54,027 nucleotides of DNA, from assembly GCA_937877455.1 (NCBI GenBank), contig CALFIU010000050.1, positions 1 through 54,027 on the forward strand. Reading direction: 5' to 3'. A model generated the notes under the pieces. That model made no database searches and was not told the origin of the DNA. It saw only the letters and a list, made by a program, of their open reading frames with translations. Of the stretch, positions 27,330-34,640 are shown piece by piece. This DNA comes from an uncultured Bacteroidales bacterium. GTDB lineage: Bacteria; Bacteroidota; Bacteroidia; Bacteroidales; UBA3824. A program made the position numbers and the translations under genes. How positions within the stretch are numbered: position 1 is the first letter of the stretch; every line of letters begins with the position of its first letter.

Positions 27330-27337
27330 CAAATTTA
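27330..27337 (-). promoter_or_regulatory. Bacteroidota -7 element for the SPOR/flotillin operon
   Basis: On the minus strand this reads TAAATTTG, 30 bp upstream of the SPOR-protein start. The expected -33 position holds a T-run rather than TTTG. Confidence 0.45.
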
Positions 27338-27391
27338 GTTATTAAATTGGAATTAAAAAACTGTTAGGCGGTGTTTTTTTTATTTTTTGAA

Positions 27392-27441
27392 AAAAAATAA
27401 AAAGGCGGCAGAAAACTTTGATTGTTTTTGCCGCCAAAATT
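27392..27441 (-). terminator. rho-independent terminator after rng
   Basis: On the minus strand the stem GGCGGCA / TGCCGCC (plus-strand positions 27404-27410 and 27429-27435) is followed by a long T-rich run. It sits immediately after the RNase G stop codon and insulates it from the SPOR operon. Confidence 0.88.
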
Positions 27442-27444
27442 TTT

Positions 27445-28995
27445 TTAGAAACTCAAAGAATTTCCGTCGCTGTCGAAGAAATCGAATTTTATAAAGCCAT
27501 ATTCCGAGTCGGGGAAAATATTTATCCGTACTTTATATTTCAGCATCCATTTCATTCTTATTGACATCAACCCTTTTGTTAAGTAGGCTTCAATTATTGG
27601 GTTGACTTTGAGTATCAATTTTTTCAGTTGGTTTTCTTCCAAAATATGTTTGAGGTTATCTTCTATTTCGTCTGCAAGCAATATTGTGGAAGTAATTTCG
27701 CCAGTTCCGCCGCAAGTGGGGCATGTTTCCATCGTGTTCATGCTCATTTCTGGTCTTACTCTCTGCCTTGTTATTTGCATAAGCCCAAATTTTGAGAGTG
27801 GCAGAATGCTATGTTTTGTTCGGTCGTTGCCCATTGCCTCGCGCATTTTGTCGAGTAGCATCTTTTTGTTTTCGTTTTTGTGCATGTCAATGAAGTCAAC
27901 TACAATTATTCCGCCTATGTCCCTAAGCCTTAGTTGACGGGCTATTTCGGTGGCGGCAGCGAGGTTAACTTCCAACGCGTTGGTTTCTTGATCCTCTGTG
28001 TTGGCGCGGTTGCCGCTGTTGACATCAATAACAAAAAGAGCTTCGGTATGTTCCATTATCAGATAAGCACCATTTTTAAATGTTACGGTTTTGCCGAATA
28101 GGAGCTTTATCTGTTTTTCTATGTTAAAATACCTATCAAATACCGAAATTGGGTCGGTGTCCAGCTTTACAATTTTTTCTTGTTCGGGAGCTATGTCCCC
28201 GATAAACGACTTTGCTTCTTGGTATATATTAGCGTCGTTTACTATAACGCTGTTGAACGAGTTGTTCAACGTGTCGCGTAGTATGGCAGTGGCTTGATTC
28301 ATTTCTCCAGCCACAAGTTTTGGTGGCACTCCGCCTGCTAATGCCGATACTACGGCATCCCATTTGTCAACGAGCGATTTTATTTCGCTGTCGAGTACCG
28401 CTACGCGGCGGTTTTTGGCTTCGGTTCTTACTATTATGCCGAAGTTTTTTGGTTTGATGGAATATATCAGCTGTCTTAGCCTTTCGCGTTCTTCTTTCGA
28501 CTTTATTTTTTGCGATACTGATACTTTATCGGAAAATGGTAGTAGTACTAAATTTCTGCCTGCTATTGATATTTCCGATGTTAGCCTTGGTCCCTTTGTT
28601 GATATGGGTTCTTTGCTAACTTGTACCAATACCCTTTGTCCAGAAGTCAATTGCTCGGTAATCTTGCCATCTTTGTTAATTTCTGGCAAGAGTTTTACAG
28701 ACGAAAGGGGATTTACGTTTTTAGGGTTGTCTATGCAAATTTGAACGTATTTATTAAGCGTTGCAAATTGAGGACCAAGATCTTGATAATGCAGAAATGC
28801 GTCTTTATCATAGCCTACATCAACAAAGGCGGCATTGAGCCCTGGCATTATTTTTTTTACTTTCCCTAAATATATGTCCCCTACGGAGAATTTTTTGTTT
28901 TTTTTCTCCTTGTGTATTTCAACCAACTGCTTGTCTTCCAACAAGGCAATTATTATTTCCGACTCTGTTGCATTTATTACTAAGTCGTTGTTCAC
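27445..28995 (-). CDS. rng: ribonuclease G/E
   Basis: A 516-residue endoribonuclease. The N-terminal S1 RNA-binding domain (about 36-120) has GDIYLGKVKKIMPGLNAAFVDVG. The catalytic DNase I-like part carries the metal aspartates in FVIDVNSG (about 321-328) and GGIIVVDFIDM (about 361-371), and the Zn-link CPTCGGTGE lies near residue 424. It lacks the long scaffold tail of E. coli RNase E, so it is of RNase G size. The start is a GTG, as no in-frame ATG lies upstream. RNase G/E cleaves single-stranded AU-rich RNA in rRNA maturation and mRNA decay. A strong leader hairpin upstream could provide autoregulation. Confidence 0.9.
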   Translation of the reverse strand: MNNDLVINATESEIIIALLEDKQLVEIHKEKKNKKFSVGDIYLGKVKKIMPGLNAAFVDVGYDKDAFLHYQDLGPQFATLNKYVQICIDNPKNVNPLSSVKLLPEINKDGKITEQLTSGQRVLVQVSKEPISTKGPRLTSEISIAGRNLVLLPFSDKVSVSQKIKSKEERERLRQLIYSIKPKNFGIIVRTEAKNRRVAVLDSEIKSLVDKWDAVVSALAGGVPPKLVAGEMNQATAILRDTLNNSFNSVIVNDANIYQEAKSFIGDIAPEQEKIVKLDTDPISVFDRYFNIEKQIKLLFGKTVTFKNGAYLIMEHTEALFVIDVNSGNRANTEDQETNALEVNLAAATEIARQLRLRDIGGIIVVDFIDMHKNENKKMLLDKMREAMGNDRTKHSILPLSKFGLMQITRQRVRPEMSMNTMETCPTCGGTGEITSTILLADEIEDNLKHILEENQLKKLILKVNPIIEAYLTKGLMSIRMKWMLKYKVRINIFPDSEYGFIKFDFFDSDGNSLSF

Positions 28996-29034
28996 GTTAA
29001 ATGCTTTTAGAGGGTTAAGGGTTTATTAAAATAT

Positions 29035-29099
29035 GTTTTAGGAAACTTTGCATAACCATTTGTGTATATTCGGTTGGGTAATGCAATGTTTCCTAAAAC
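29035..29099 (-). promoter_or_regulatory. structured 5' leader hairpin of rng
   Basis: A 12-bp perfect inverted repeat (GTTTTAGGAAAC at 29035-29046, GTTTCCTAAAAC at 29088-29099) encloses a second stem (TTGCAT / ATGCAA) and a third (AACC / GGTT). The whole 65-nt structure ends about 40 nt before the rng start codon. It may be an RNase-sensitive control element. Confidence 0.6.
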
Positions 29100-29124
29100 C
29101 AAAAAGAGGCATATTGGCCTCTTT
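29095..29124 (-). terminator. probable terminator after the HU/bS22-like unit
   Basis: An AAAGAGGC / GCCTCTTT stem (29103-29124), followed on the minus strand by a T-rich stretch. It lies between the bS22-like gene and the rng leader and may only attenuate readthrough into rng. Confidence 0.6.
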
Positions 29125-29158
29125 GGGTTCTGTAATTTCTTGACAGGAAGAAAATCTA

Positions 29159-29248
29159 CTATTTTTTCTTATGCCTGTCTTTGCGCAGACGTTTTTTACG
29201 TTTGTGCGTAGCCATTTTATGACGTTTTCTTTTTTTTCCGCTTGGCAT
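29159..29248 (-). CDS. bS22-like / COX24 (AURKAIP1)-domain mini-protein
   Basis: A 29-residue, extremely basic peptide starting MPSGKKRKRHKM and ending RLRKDRHKKK, with more than half of the residues Lys, Arg or His. It matches the small AURKAIP1/COX24-domain proteins found in all Bacteroidota I know of, relatives of the mycobacterial ribosomal protein bS22 and mitochondrial mS38. These bind rRNA in the small subunit near the decoding centre. It lies 34 bp after HU and upstream of rng, a gene order I recall as common in this phylum. It is easily missed because it is so short. Confidence 0.8.
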   Translation of the reverse strand: MPSGKKRKRHKMATHKRKKRLRKDRHKKK

Positions 29249-29282
29249 TTTGTTTAAGTTTTATTAATTAATGTATTAAAAT

Positions 29283-29567
29283 TTATTTTACTGTGCTTTT
29301 TACTTTGCTAACGAAAGTTTTTGATGGTTTGAACGCTGGTATGCTGTGTTCAGGAATAACTATCGTGGTGTTTTTCGAGATGTTGCGTGCAGTTTTTTTG
29401 GCTCTTGTTTTTACGATGAAACTGCCGAATCCGCGAAGATACACGTTTTGGTTTTCCGTAAGCGAGTCTTTTATTGCGTCCATAAACGCTTCTACGGTTT
29501 TTTGAACTGTTACTTTTTCAATTCCCGTTTTTTTGGAAATTTCGTTTACTATGTCTGCTTTTGTCAT
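29283..29567 (-). CDS. HU-family DNA-binding protein
   Basis: A 94-residue histone-like protein. The order is an N-terminal helix pair (KADIVNEISKKTGIEKVTVQ), a dimerisation helix (AFMDAIKDSLTENQNVYLRG), FGSFIVKTRAKKTARNI and the DNA-intercalating arm with the conserved IPEHSIPAFKPSKTF segment (residues ~70-84). HU/IHF dimers bend and compact DNA. A -7 element lies about 50 bp upstream. The gene is probably co-transcribed with the bS22-like gene. Confidence 0.92.
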   Translation of the reverse strand: MTKADIVNEISKKTGIEKVTVQKTVEAFMDAIKDSLTENQNVYLRGFGSFIVKTRAKKTARNISKNTTIVIPEHSIPAFKPSKTFVSKVKSTVK

Positions 29568-29613
29568 TTTAAAAATATTTAATTTTCAATAAATTGCATT
29601 TTCATTTGCGACT

Positions 29614-29622
29614 GCAAATATA
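29614..29622 (-). promoter_or_regulatory. Bacteroidota -7 element for HU
   Basis: The minus strand reads TATATTTGC, an exact TAnnTTTGC match, 47 bp upstream of the HU start. A TTTG lies upstream but with a short 15-bp spacer. Confidence 0.5.
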
Positions 29623-29743
29623 AATATTTTTCTAAAACAAAAGAAATATAAATCGCTGTTTTTTTTTATTTTTTTTATTCTTAACTTTTGTATTTCAAAT
29701 AAATACGGGTTAAATGAAATGCAATTTGTTGATAATTAGATAT

Positions 29744-30445
29744 TTATCGCATATCGTTTATTTCTGCTCCGGGATAACGACTTTCTACGTAAGTAAATAA
29801 ATTATCTGCCATGGTGGCATTGGGTGTGTATTCGGTGATGTCAATGGTAAAATTTGTTCCACTTTTTTCCATATAAACAACGCTGGCTACTTGCATTGTT
29901 TCTTTTACTATGGTAATTTTAACGGTGTGAAATTTCTTTTCTCCCGGTTTTTCTGGATAAAGATTTATAACGTAGCAGTTTTTGGTTTTGGTTACTGTTT
30001 TTCCATTTTCCTTTACTTTTACAGCCACTTGTTTTTCGCCTTCGAGTTTGTATTTGAATCCTTTTTTGTAGATGTCGAACATTTTTGTGGGGTTGAGTGC
30101 TGATTCTTCGTCTTTGTTAACCTCGTTGATTGTTATTTCGTTAACATCTTTTTGATAGGTCCAAATGGCAGTGCCATCGCTAAATATCTCTGTACCAGGT
30201 AATATCATTTTGTATTTTGTGCCTTTTACAAACATATAACCTGAATAAGTGTTTGTTATTTTTTCTGCTTTGTTTTCCATTGTGTAGTCAAACGCACCTC
30301 GTAATGTGCTGTAACTTTGTACTTTGTCGCACACTTCGTCCATTATTTTTTTGGCTTTTGGGTCGTGTGTAACATCTTGTGCGCTTGCTTGTAGGCCTAT
30401 ACCCAACATTATTGCGGCTACTGAAAATAATTTTGTCAATTTCAT
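29744..30445 (-). CDS. lolA: LolA-like outer-membrane lipoprotein carrier
   Basis: A 233-residue periplasmic protein with a signal peptide (residues 1-22, ending ASA). The LolA beta-barrel half-shell pattern follows: TLRGAFDYTMEN, GYMFVKGTKYKMILPGTEIFSDGTAIWTY, FDIYKKGFKY and a C-terminal MADNLFTYVESRYPGAEI. In the Lol pathway it carries lipoproteins from LolCDE to the outer membrane. It is larger than the E. coli protein (~180 mature residues), as usual in this phylum. It lies alone, divergent from the HAD phosphatase gene. Confidence 0.85.
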   Translation of the reverse strand: MKLTKLFSVAAIMLGIGLQASAQDVTHDPKAKKIMDEVCDKVQSYSTLRGAFDYTMENKAEKITNTYSGYMFVKGTKYKMILPGTEIFSDGTAIWTYQKDVNEITINEVNKDEESALNPTKMFDIYKKGFKYKLEGEKQVAVKVKENGKTVTKTKNCYVINLYPEKPGEKKFHTVKITIVKETMQVASVVYMEKSGTNFTIDITEYTPNATMADNLFTYVESRYPGAEINDMR

Positions 30446-30571
30446 TTTCCTTATGTTTTTATAATGTTTTTGTATTCTTTTTTTATTGCTAAAATATTTT
30501 TTATTCTATGCAAATTTTTGTCCAAATAGTCGGCTTTGTGTTTTCAAAGTGAAAAATAAATGTAAAATTAA

Positions 30572-30603
30572 TCTGTGTTTATGTGGTGTTTTTTTATTTT
30601 TGC
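30572..30603 (+). promoter_or_regulatory. promoter: TCTG - 19 bp - TATTTTTGC
   Basis: A -33-like TCTG at 30572-30575 and an exact -7 at 30595-30603, with the ideal 19-bp spacer. It places the transcript start near 30608, which excludes the ATG at 30575 as the translation start. Confidence 0.6.
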
Positions 30604-30613
30604 AAAAAAATAT

Positions 30614-31264
30614 ATGATGAAAAAAGCTGTTATATTTGATATGGACGGGGTTTTGATTGACTCAGAACCTTTTTGGCATAAGGCAGAGATTGAAATTTTT
30701 GGTAAAGATGGTGCTACGTTAACAGAAGATATGTGTGTTACACAGCAAGGAGTTAAGTGTTTGCATGTTATGCAGCATTGGAAAGAGTTGTTTCCATTTC
30801 TTACTCGTACAGCAGAGGAATATGCAAAACTTGTTGAACAATCTGTTTTCGACCAAGTTACTATGTTTGGCAAGCCTATGCAAGGTGTTGTGGAAACCTT
30901 GGAGATGCTTGGGAATGCTGGTGTGTTAAGAGCTGTTGCTTCAGCTTCAAATTATTTTCAAATATATAATGTGCTTGACAAACTTGACATTCGAGAATGT
31001 TTCGACATTATCCATTCTGCACAAGATGAAAAATTTGGTAAACCAGCTCCTGATGTTTTTTTACATGCTGCAGAACGGTTGGGCGTTTATCCTCAAGATT
31101 GTATTGTAGTGGAGGATAGTGGTAATGGAGTATTGGCTGGCAAGCGTGGTGGTATGACTGTGGTGGCTGTGCCAGAGCCTAAAAGTTTTGACAATAGTGC
31201 TTTTGATATTGCCGATTATAAGTTACATTCTTTGTCGGAGTTTACACTTGATTTGTTGGGCTAA
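30614..31264 (+). CDS. HAD-superfamily sugar phosphatase (HxpB/beta-phosphoglucomutase type)
   Basis: A 216-residue HAD hydrolase from the start chosen here. The frame opens at 30575, but the promoter -7 at 30595 and the motif-proximal double Met at 30614/30617 favour the shorter form. Motif I FDMDGVLIDSEP holds the nucleophile Asp and the acid/base Asp. A helical cap follows, then motif II VASAS, motif III lysine in KFGKPAPDVF and motif IV VVEDSGNGVLAG. Relatives dephosphorylate hexose or hexitol phosphates or 2-deoxyglucose 6-phosphate. The last 23 bp overlap the end of tatC on the opposite strand. Confidence 0.85.
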   Translation: MMKKAVIFDMDGVLIDSEPFWHKAEIEIFGKDGATLTEDMCVTQQGVKCLHVMQHWKELFPFLTRTAEEYAKLVEQSVFDQVTMFGKPMQGVVETLEMLGNAGVLRAVASASNYFQIYNVLDKLDIRECFDIIHSAQDEKFGKPAPDVFLHAAERLGVYPQDCIVVEDSGNGVLAGKRGGMTVVAVPEPKSFDNSAFDIADYKLHSLSEFTLDLLG

Positions 31265-32060
31265 TCGATGTTTTGTTTTTGGTTTCAACGTTTTTTACAA
31301 TTTTTACGCTTATTTCGTAGAGTAGTTGGAGTGGTGCTGCAACAAGTAGCATTGTAAAAATATCGGTTGTTGGGGTTATCATTGCGGCTGCGGTTAGTAT
31401 TAATACAAAGGCGTGGCGACGGTATTTTTTTAAAAAAGTTGATTTTAGTATTTCTATTTTTGCAAGAAAATATGCTGCCGCTGGTAATTCAGACACTATG
31501 CCCATTGATAGCGACATTGATACGAATGTATCAATATATGAATCAATGTCTATAAGATTGTCGATTGATTCCATTACTTTGTAGGCGGACAAAAAGTTTA
31601 CAGATAATGGAAATATGAGGAAATAGTTGACTAAAACACCGATATAAAATAATATACCCATAAAAACAACAGCTTTGAAGGCTGTTGTTTTTTCATTTTG
31701 GTATAATGCTGGTTTTATAAAATGCCAAAATTCGCCTGTAATGTAAGGAATACTTATGGTTAAGCCGAGGTAAAAAGATACACTTAGGTGTATAAAAAGT
31801 TGTGCGGCTAATTGTGTGTTTATTATTTTAACAGGTTCTACTTTTAGTTGGCTATTTAATCCAAGAATTTTTGTTATCTGTTCTAATGCTCTAAATGTTG
31901 GAAAGTCGCTTTTGGTGGCTGCAAAAATTATGTCTTCAAAAATAATGTCTTTTAACAAAAAAACAACTATACTTGCAATTGTAACAACAATAATCGACCT
32001 TATGAGTGCGCTTCGCAATACATCAAGATGATCCCAAAAAGTGCCGTTGTCGGAGTTCAT
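31242..32060 (-). CDS. tatC: Sec-independent protein translocase TatC
   Basis: A 272-residue polytopic inner-membrane protein and the signal-peptide receptor of the Tat pathway. The N-terminal FWDHLDVLRSALIRSI segment (residues 8-23), the SFYLGLTISIPYITGEFWHFIKPALYQNEK region around residue 95-120 with the conserved F-x-x-P-x-L loop, and six hydrophobic helices are visible. The start codon overlaps the tatA stop (TAATG). With TatA it exports folded proteins. The 3' end overlaps the HAD gene tail to tail. Confidence 0.92.
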   Translation of the reverse strand: MNSDNGTFWDHLDVLRSALIRSIIVVTIASIVVFLLKDIIFEDIIFAATKSDFPTFRALEQITKILGLNSQLKVEPVKIINTQLAAQLFIHLSVSFYLGLTISIPYITGEFWHFIKPALYQNEKTTAFKAVVFMGILFYIGVLVNYFLIFPLSVNFLSAYKVMESIDNLIDIDSYIDTFVSMSLSMGIVSELPAAAYFLAKIEILKSTFLKKYRRHAFVLILTAAAMITPTTDIFTMLLVAAPLQLLYEISVKIVKNVETKNKTSISPTNQV

Positions 32061-32260
32061 TATTTGTTTTGACTTTCGCTATCGTCGTTGGCTATTTTTT
32101 CGGCAGTTTCTTTTACATCGTTGACTGCGTCTTTGTATTCTTTAACGCCTTTGCCAAGTCCGCGCATTAGTTCGGGAATTTTTTTGCCACCAAACAATAT
32201 TAAAACTATTATGGCTATTACTATTATTTCTTGTGCACCAAACACTCCTAACAATATCAT
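32060..32260 (-). CDS. tatA: twin-arginine translocase subunit TatA/E
   Basis: A 66-residue protein with one N-terminal membrane helix (about residues 6-22), the hallmark FGGKKIPELMRGLGKGVKEY hinge and amphipathic helix (23-42), and a charged tail. It polymerises to form the Tat pore. No separate TatB is present, as in minimal TatA/TatC systems. It overlaps tatC by one base. Confidence 0.93.
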   Translation of the reverse strand: MILLGVFGAQEIIVIAIIVLILFGGKKIPELMRGLGKGVKEYKDAVNDVKETAEKIANDDSESQNK

Positions 32261-32285
32261 TTTATGTTAATATTTTAGATAATAA

Positions 32286-32313
32286 AAGGTCAGAATTTAT
32301 GTTCCGACCTTTG
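32286..32313. terminator. hairpin between methyltransferase and tatA
   Basis: AAAGGTC and GACCTTT arms with a 14-nt interior that can pair further (GAA / TTC), flanked by A- and T-rich sequence. It may end the methyltransferase transcript that runs toward tatA. Confidence 0.55.
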
Positions 32314-32330
32314 TTATTTTATGACCTTTT

Positions 32331-33560
32331 TTATTTTTTTTCGCATTGAGCGTTTAAAATTCTAAAACTTTGGTCGGCTGGATTTTCTATTAATTTTTCG
32401 AGATAATGGTATTTTATTCCGAATTTGTTTTTTATAGCTTCTATCTGTGCGAGTATTTTTTGTTTTTCTTCTTGACTTGGCTCTGTTGTTTTTTCGGCGG
32501 TTATGATTATGTTTTTTGGAGAATTTTCGTATTCTACATATTCAAAAACCTTTGTTTTGTAGCCATTTGCGTTTAGGATTAATGCTCTTAATCCATCGGT
32601 TATAATTTCTGCTTGCCGTTCTTCCAATATTCCGTATTTTAATATTGGCGATAGTGCGTTGTTTTCTGTTATTTTCAACTGGCTACGAATTTGTTTATGG
32701 CAACATGGCGATACGATAATTACTTTTGCTCCCGATTGTATTCCAAGGTAAATTGCATCATCGGTGGCGGTGTCGCATGCGTGCAATGCAATAAGTACGT
32801 CAAGTGCTTCTGGTTTATATTCGTTGATGTTGCTTTGTATAAATTTTAAGCCATTGTATTGTGCTTTTTGGGCAATGTTGGTGCAGAATTTTACAAGGTT
32901 TTCTTGGGTTTCTACGCCAACCATATCAATGTCAAGTTCTTTTGTATTTAGCAAATAGTCGTATGTTGCAAATGTTAGGTAGCCTTTACCACAGCCTACA
33001 TCGGCAATCCGAACAGGTTTTTGATTAACAAAATTTGCTGATAATGAGTCTATTATTTCTACAAAACGTTCAACTTGTTTGTATTTTGCATTCATGCTTG
33101 GTATAATTTCGCCTTTTTGATCTGTTACACCAAGGCTTTTAAAATATACACTTTTCTTTACATCAAGAAGACGCTTTTTGGTTTCGTCGTGGCTACCATC
33201 GGCAGCTTCGCTAAAAGTTGGCTTTTTTGAATAGTATATTTTGCCAATGTGTTTGTTGTTGTATTTTAACTCAACATCTTCTTTTGTGGTGTAGAGAACG
33301 TTATCGAGAAAATTGTTTCCTATCATTGCTTGGAGTTGTTTTACGCCTTCCTCCACGCTAAAATTTTTGGTTATGTCGTTACGGTCGTATTTATAAACAA
33401 ACGATAGGTTAGGTTCGCCTTTTAACTCTACGTATTTGACAATTATTTTGTTCATATCCTGATTTTCCAAAACTCTTTTGGATAGTATCAGTTTTACGAA
33501 TGTATGCTTGTAAACCGAAGAACTTACTTTGTCAGTAAATTCCTTTATTACGTTGTCCAT
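32331..33560 (-). CDS. class I SAM-dependent methyltransferase
   Basis: A 409-residue protein. The N-terminal ~170 residues are a charged domain without a clear match. The SAM-binding core starts at IADVGCGKGYLTFA (about 187-200), with an acidic strand end in MVGVETQE (~219-226) and a motif DVLIALHACDTATDDA (~255-270) followed by SPCCHKQIR. This combination (H-A-C-D and P-C-C-H-K) is typical of the Methyltransf_32-type family, whose eukaryotic members modify RNA or small molecules. The substrate is not determinable here. It has its own near-perfect promoter. Confidence 0.75.
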   Translation of the reverse strand: MDNVIKEFTDKVSSSVYKHTFVKLILSKRVLENQDMNKIIVKYVELKGEPNLSFVYKYDRNDITKNFSVEEGVKQLQAMIGNNFLDNVLYTTKEDVELKYNNKHIGKIYYSKKPTFSEAADGSHDETKKRLLDVKKSVYFKSLGVTDQKGEIIPSMNAKYKQVERFVEIIDSLSANFVNQKPVRIADVGCGKGYLTFATYDYLLNTKELDIDMVGVETQENLVKFCTNIAQKAQYNGLKFIQSNINEYKPEALDVLIALHACDTATDDAIYLGIQSGAKVIIVSPCCHKQIRSQLKITENNALSPILKYGILEERQAEIITDGLRALILNANGYKTKVFEYVEYENSPKNIIITAEKTTEPSQEEKQKILAQIEAIKNKFGIKYHYLEKLIENPADQSFRILNAQCEKK

Positions 33561-33598
33561 TTTCTTTTCTTATTGTGTTTTTTATTTTTTTTCAATGC

Positions 33599-33629
33599 CA
33601 AATTTATTAATTTTTTTTGTTTTTGCAAA
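33599..33629 (-). promoter_or_regulatory. promoter: TTTG - 19 bp - TAAATTTG
   Basis: On the minus strand TTTG (plus 33626-33629), then exactly 19 bp, then TAAATTTG (plus 33599-33606). It is the full Bacteroidota consensus, with a leader of about 32 nt to the methyltransferase start. Confidence 0.75.
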
Positions 33630-33684
33630 AAAAATATTAATTTTTTTGTTTGAAAAAACACGTCGATTTCATTTGATTTTTTTT

Positions 33685-33808
33685 ACAACGAATTAAACGA
33701 ATAAAACGAATTTGTCTAACAGATAGTTATATTAAACAAAAGACGCAAGCTTTAAGCTAATTAAACGAATATAAATCATAGTGGAAGTTTATCTGTTAAA
33801 TTCGTTGT
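33685..33808. repeat. nested inverted repeat in a non-coding gap
   Basis: Outer arms ACAACGAATT (33685-33694) and AATTCGTTGT (33799-33808) are perfect. Next to them TAACAGATA (33717-33725) and TATCTGTTA (33790-33798) are also perfect. The direct repeat ATTAAACGAAT occurs at 33692-33702 and 33760-33770. The element lies in the gap between the methyltransferase promoter and the acyl-ACP thioesterase stop. Confidence 0.6.
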
Positions 33809-33837
33809 TCAAGTGAAATATTAACGTGTTGAAAAAA

Positions 33838-34572
33838 TTATATCCAATTTATTTCTGCTTTGAAAGTGCTTTTCCCGCTTTGTGATTCTTTTATATCTAT
33901 TTGAGATGTGGTTTCTTGGTCGTTAAGATATATTTCGGCTGTTTGATCAGATAGCATTTCGCAGATAAAGTTTATGTCCATTGTGCTTATTTTTTTATTA
34001 GAAAACTTTTTTGTGTCGAATACCGATAATGCCAACCTTACATAATTCATGCTGTATAGATGTTTGTTTATGTCAATGTCTGGGTAGGATATTTTGTGGG
34101 TTGATATTTTTTGATTGTCGAGTAGCGAAAACCTTAATCTTTTGTATTTTTCTACTGGTGTTTGTGGTTGGCATATTTGTTCGAGTTGTGGTAATATTTC
34201 GGTTATAAACACTGGTCGTCGTGTGTTGACATCTATTATTAACCATTCTGAACTTATTTCGCTCATTAGTTGGCCTTGGCTGTCAAATATGCGGAAGTCT
34301 CTTTGAGTGGTAAATTTTGTGTATGCTGATACTTTGGTTTCTACGGTTATTTCTTGGTGGATGCAAGGCATTTTGAATATTTTGAACTTCATTCCAGAAA
34401 TTACCCATGTTAAATTTTGGGTGTTTAGGTTGCTAATATCGGTTTTTATGTCAAGAGCGTGTAGTCCTGCGGCATCTAAAAGTAAATCACCTGTTGATGC
34501 CAGCGATAATTCTCCGTTAAAATCGGTTTCGTTGTGTTTTATTCTGTATTTTTCTGAATAACTAATTTTCAT
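33838..34572 (-). CDS. acyl-ACP thioesterase
   Basis: A 244-residue double-hotdog protein of the bacterial acyl-ACP thioesterase family. The first hotdog contains NGELSLASTGDLLLDAAGLHA (about 19-39) and the LTWVISGMKFKI strand; the second starts near residue 155, with KISYPDIDINKHLYSMNYVRLAL holding the catalytic Asn/His pair (N-K-H). It hydrolyses acyl-ACP to free fatty acid and ACP, setting chain length. It is divergent from uvrB, with a 68-bp shared promoter region. Confidence 0.85.
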   Translation of the reverse strand: MKISYSEKYRIKHNETDFNGELSLASTGDLLLDAAGLHALDIKTDISNLNTQNLTWVISGMKFKIFKMPCIHQEITVETKVSAYTKFTTQRDFRIFDSQGQLMSEISSEWLIIDVNTRRPVFITEILPQLEQICQPQTPVEKYKRLRFSLLDNQKISTHKISYPDIDINKHLYSMNYVRLALSVFDTKKFSNKKISTMDINFICEMLSDQTAEIYLNDQETTSQIDIKESQSGKSTFKAEINWI

Positions 34573-34609
34573 GTTGCTAAAAATTTTCGGTAAATATATA
34601 GTTTTTTTT

Positions 34610-34618
34610 TACATTTGC
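34610..34618 (+). promoter_or_regulatory. Bacteroidota -7 element for uvrB (TACATTTGC)
   Basis: An exact TAnnTTTGC match 22 bp before the uvrB ATG at 34641. It implies a leader of about 15 nt. The -33 region (TTCGG) is a poor match. No SOS-type operator was recognised. Confidence 0.5.
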
Positions 34619-34640
34619 AAAATTTAATAGTACACATAAA

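Noticed and set aside
31242..31264. Frameshift or annotation error where the HAD and tatC genes overlap
   Set aside because: Both proteins have normal C-termini and lengths. A short tail-to-tail overlap is common and needs no error.
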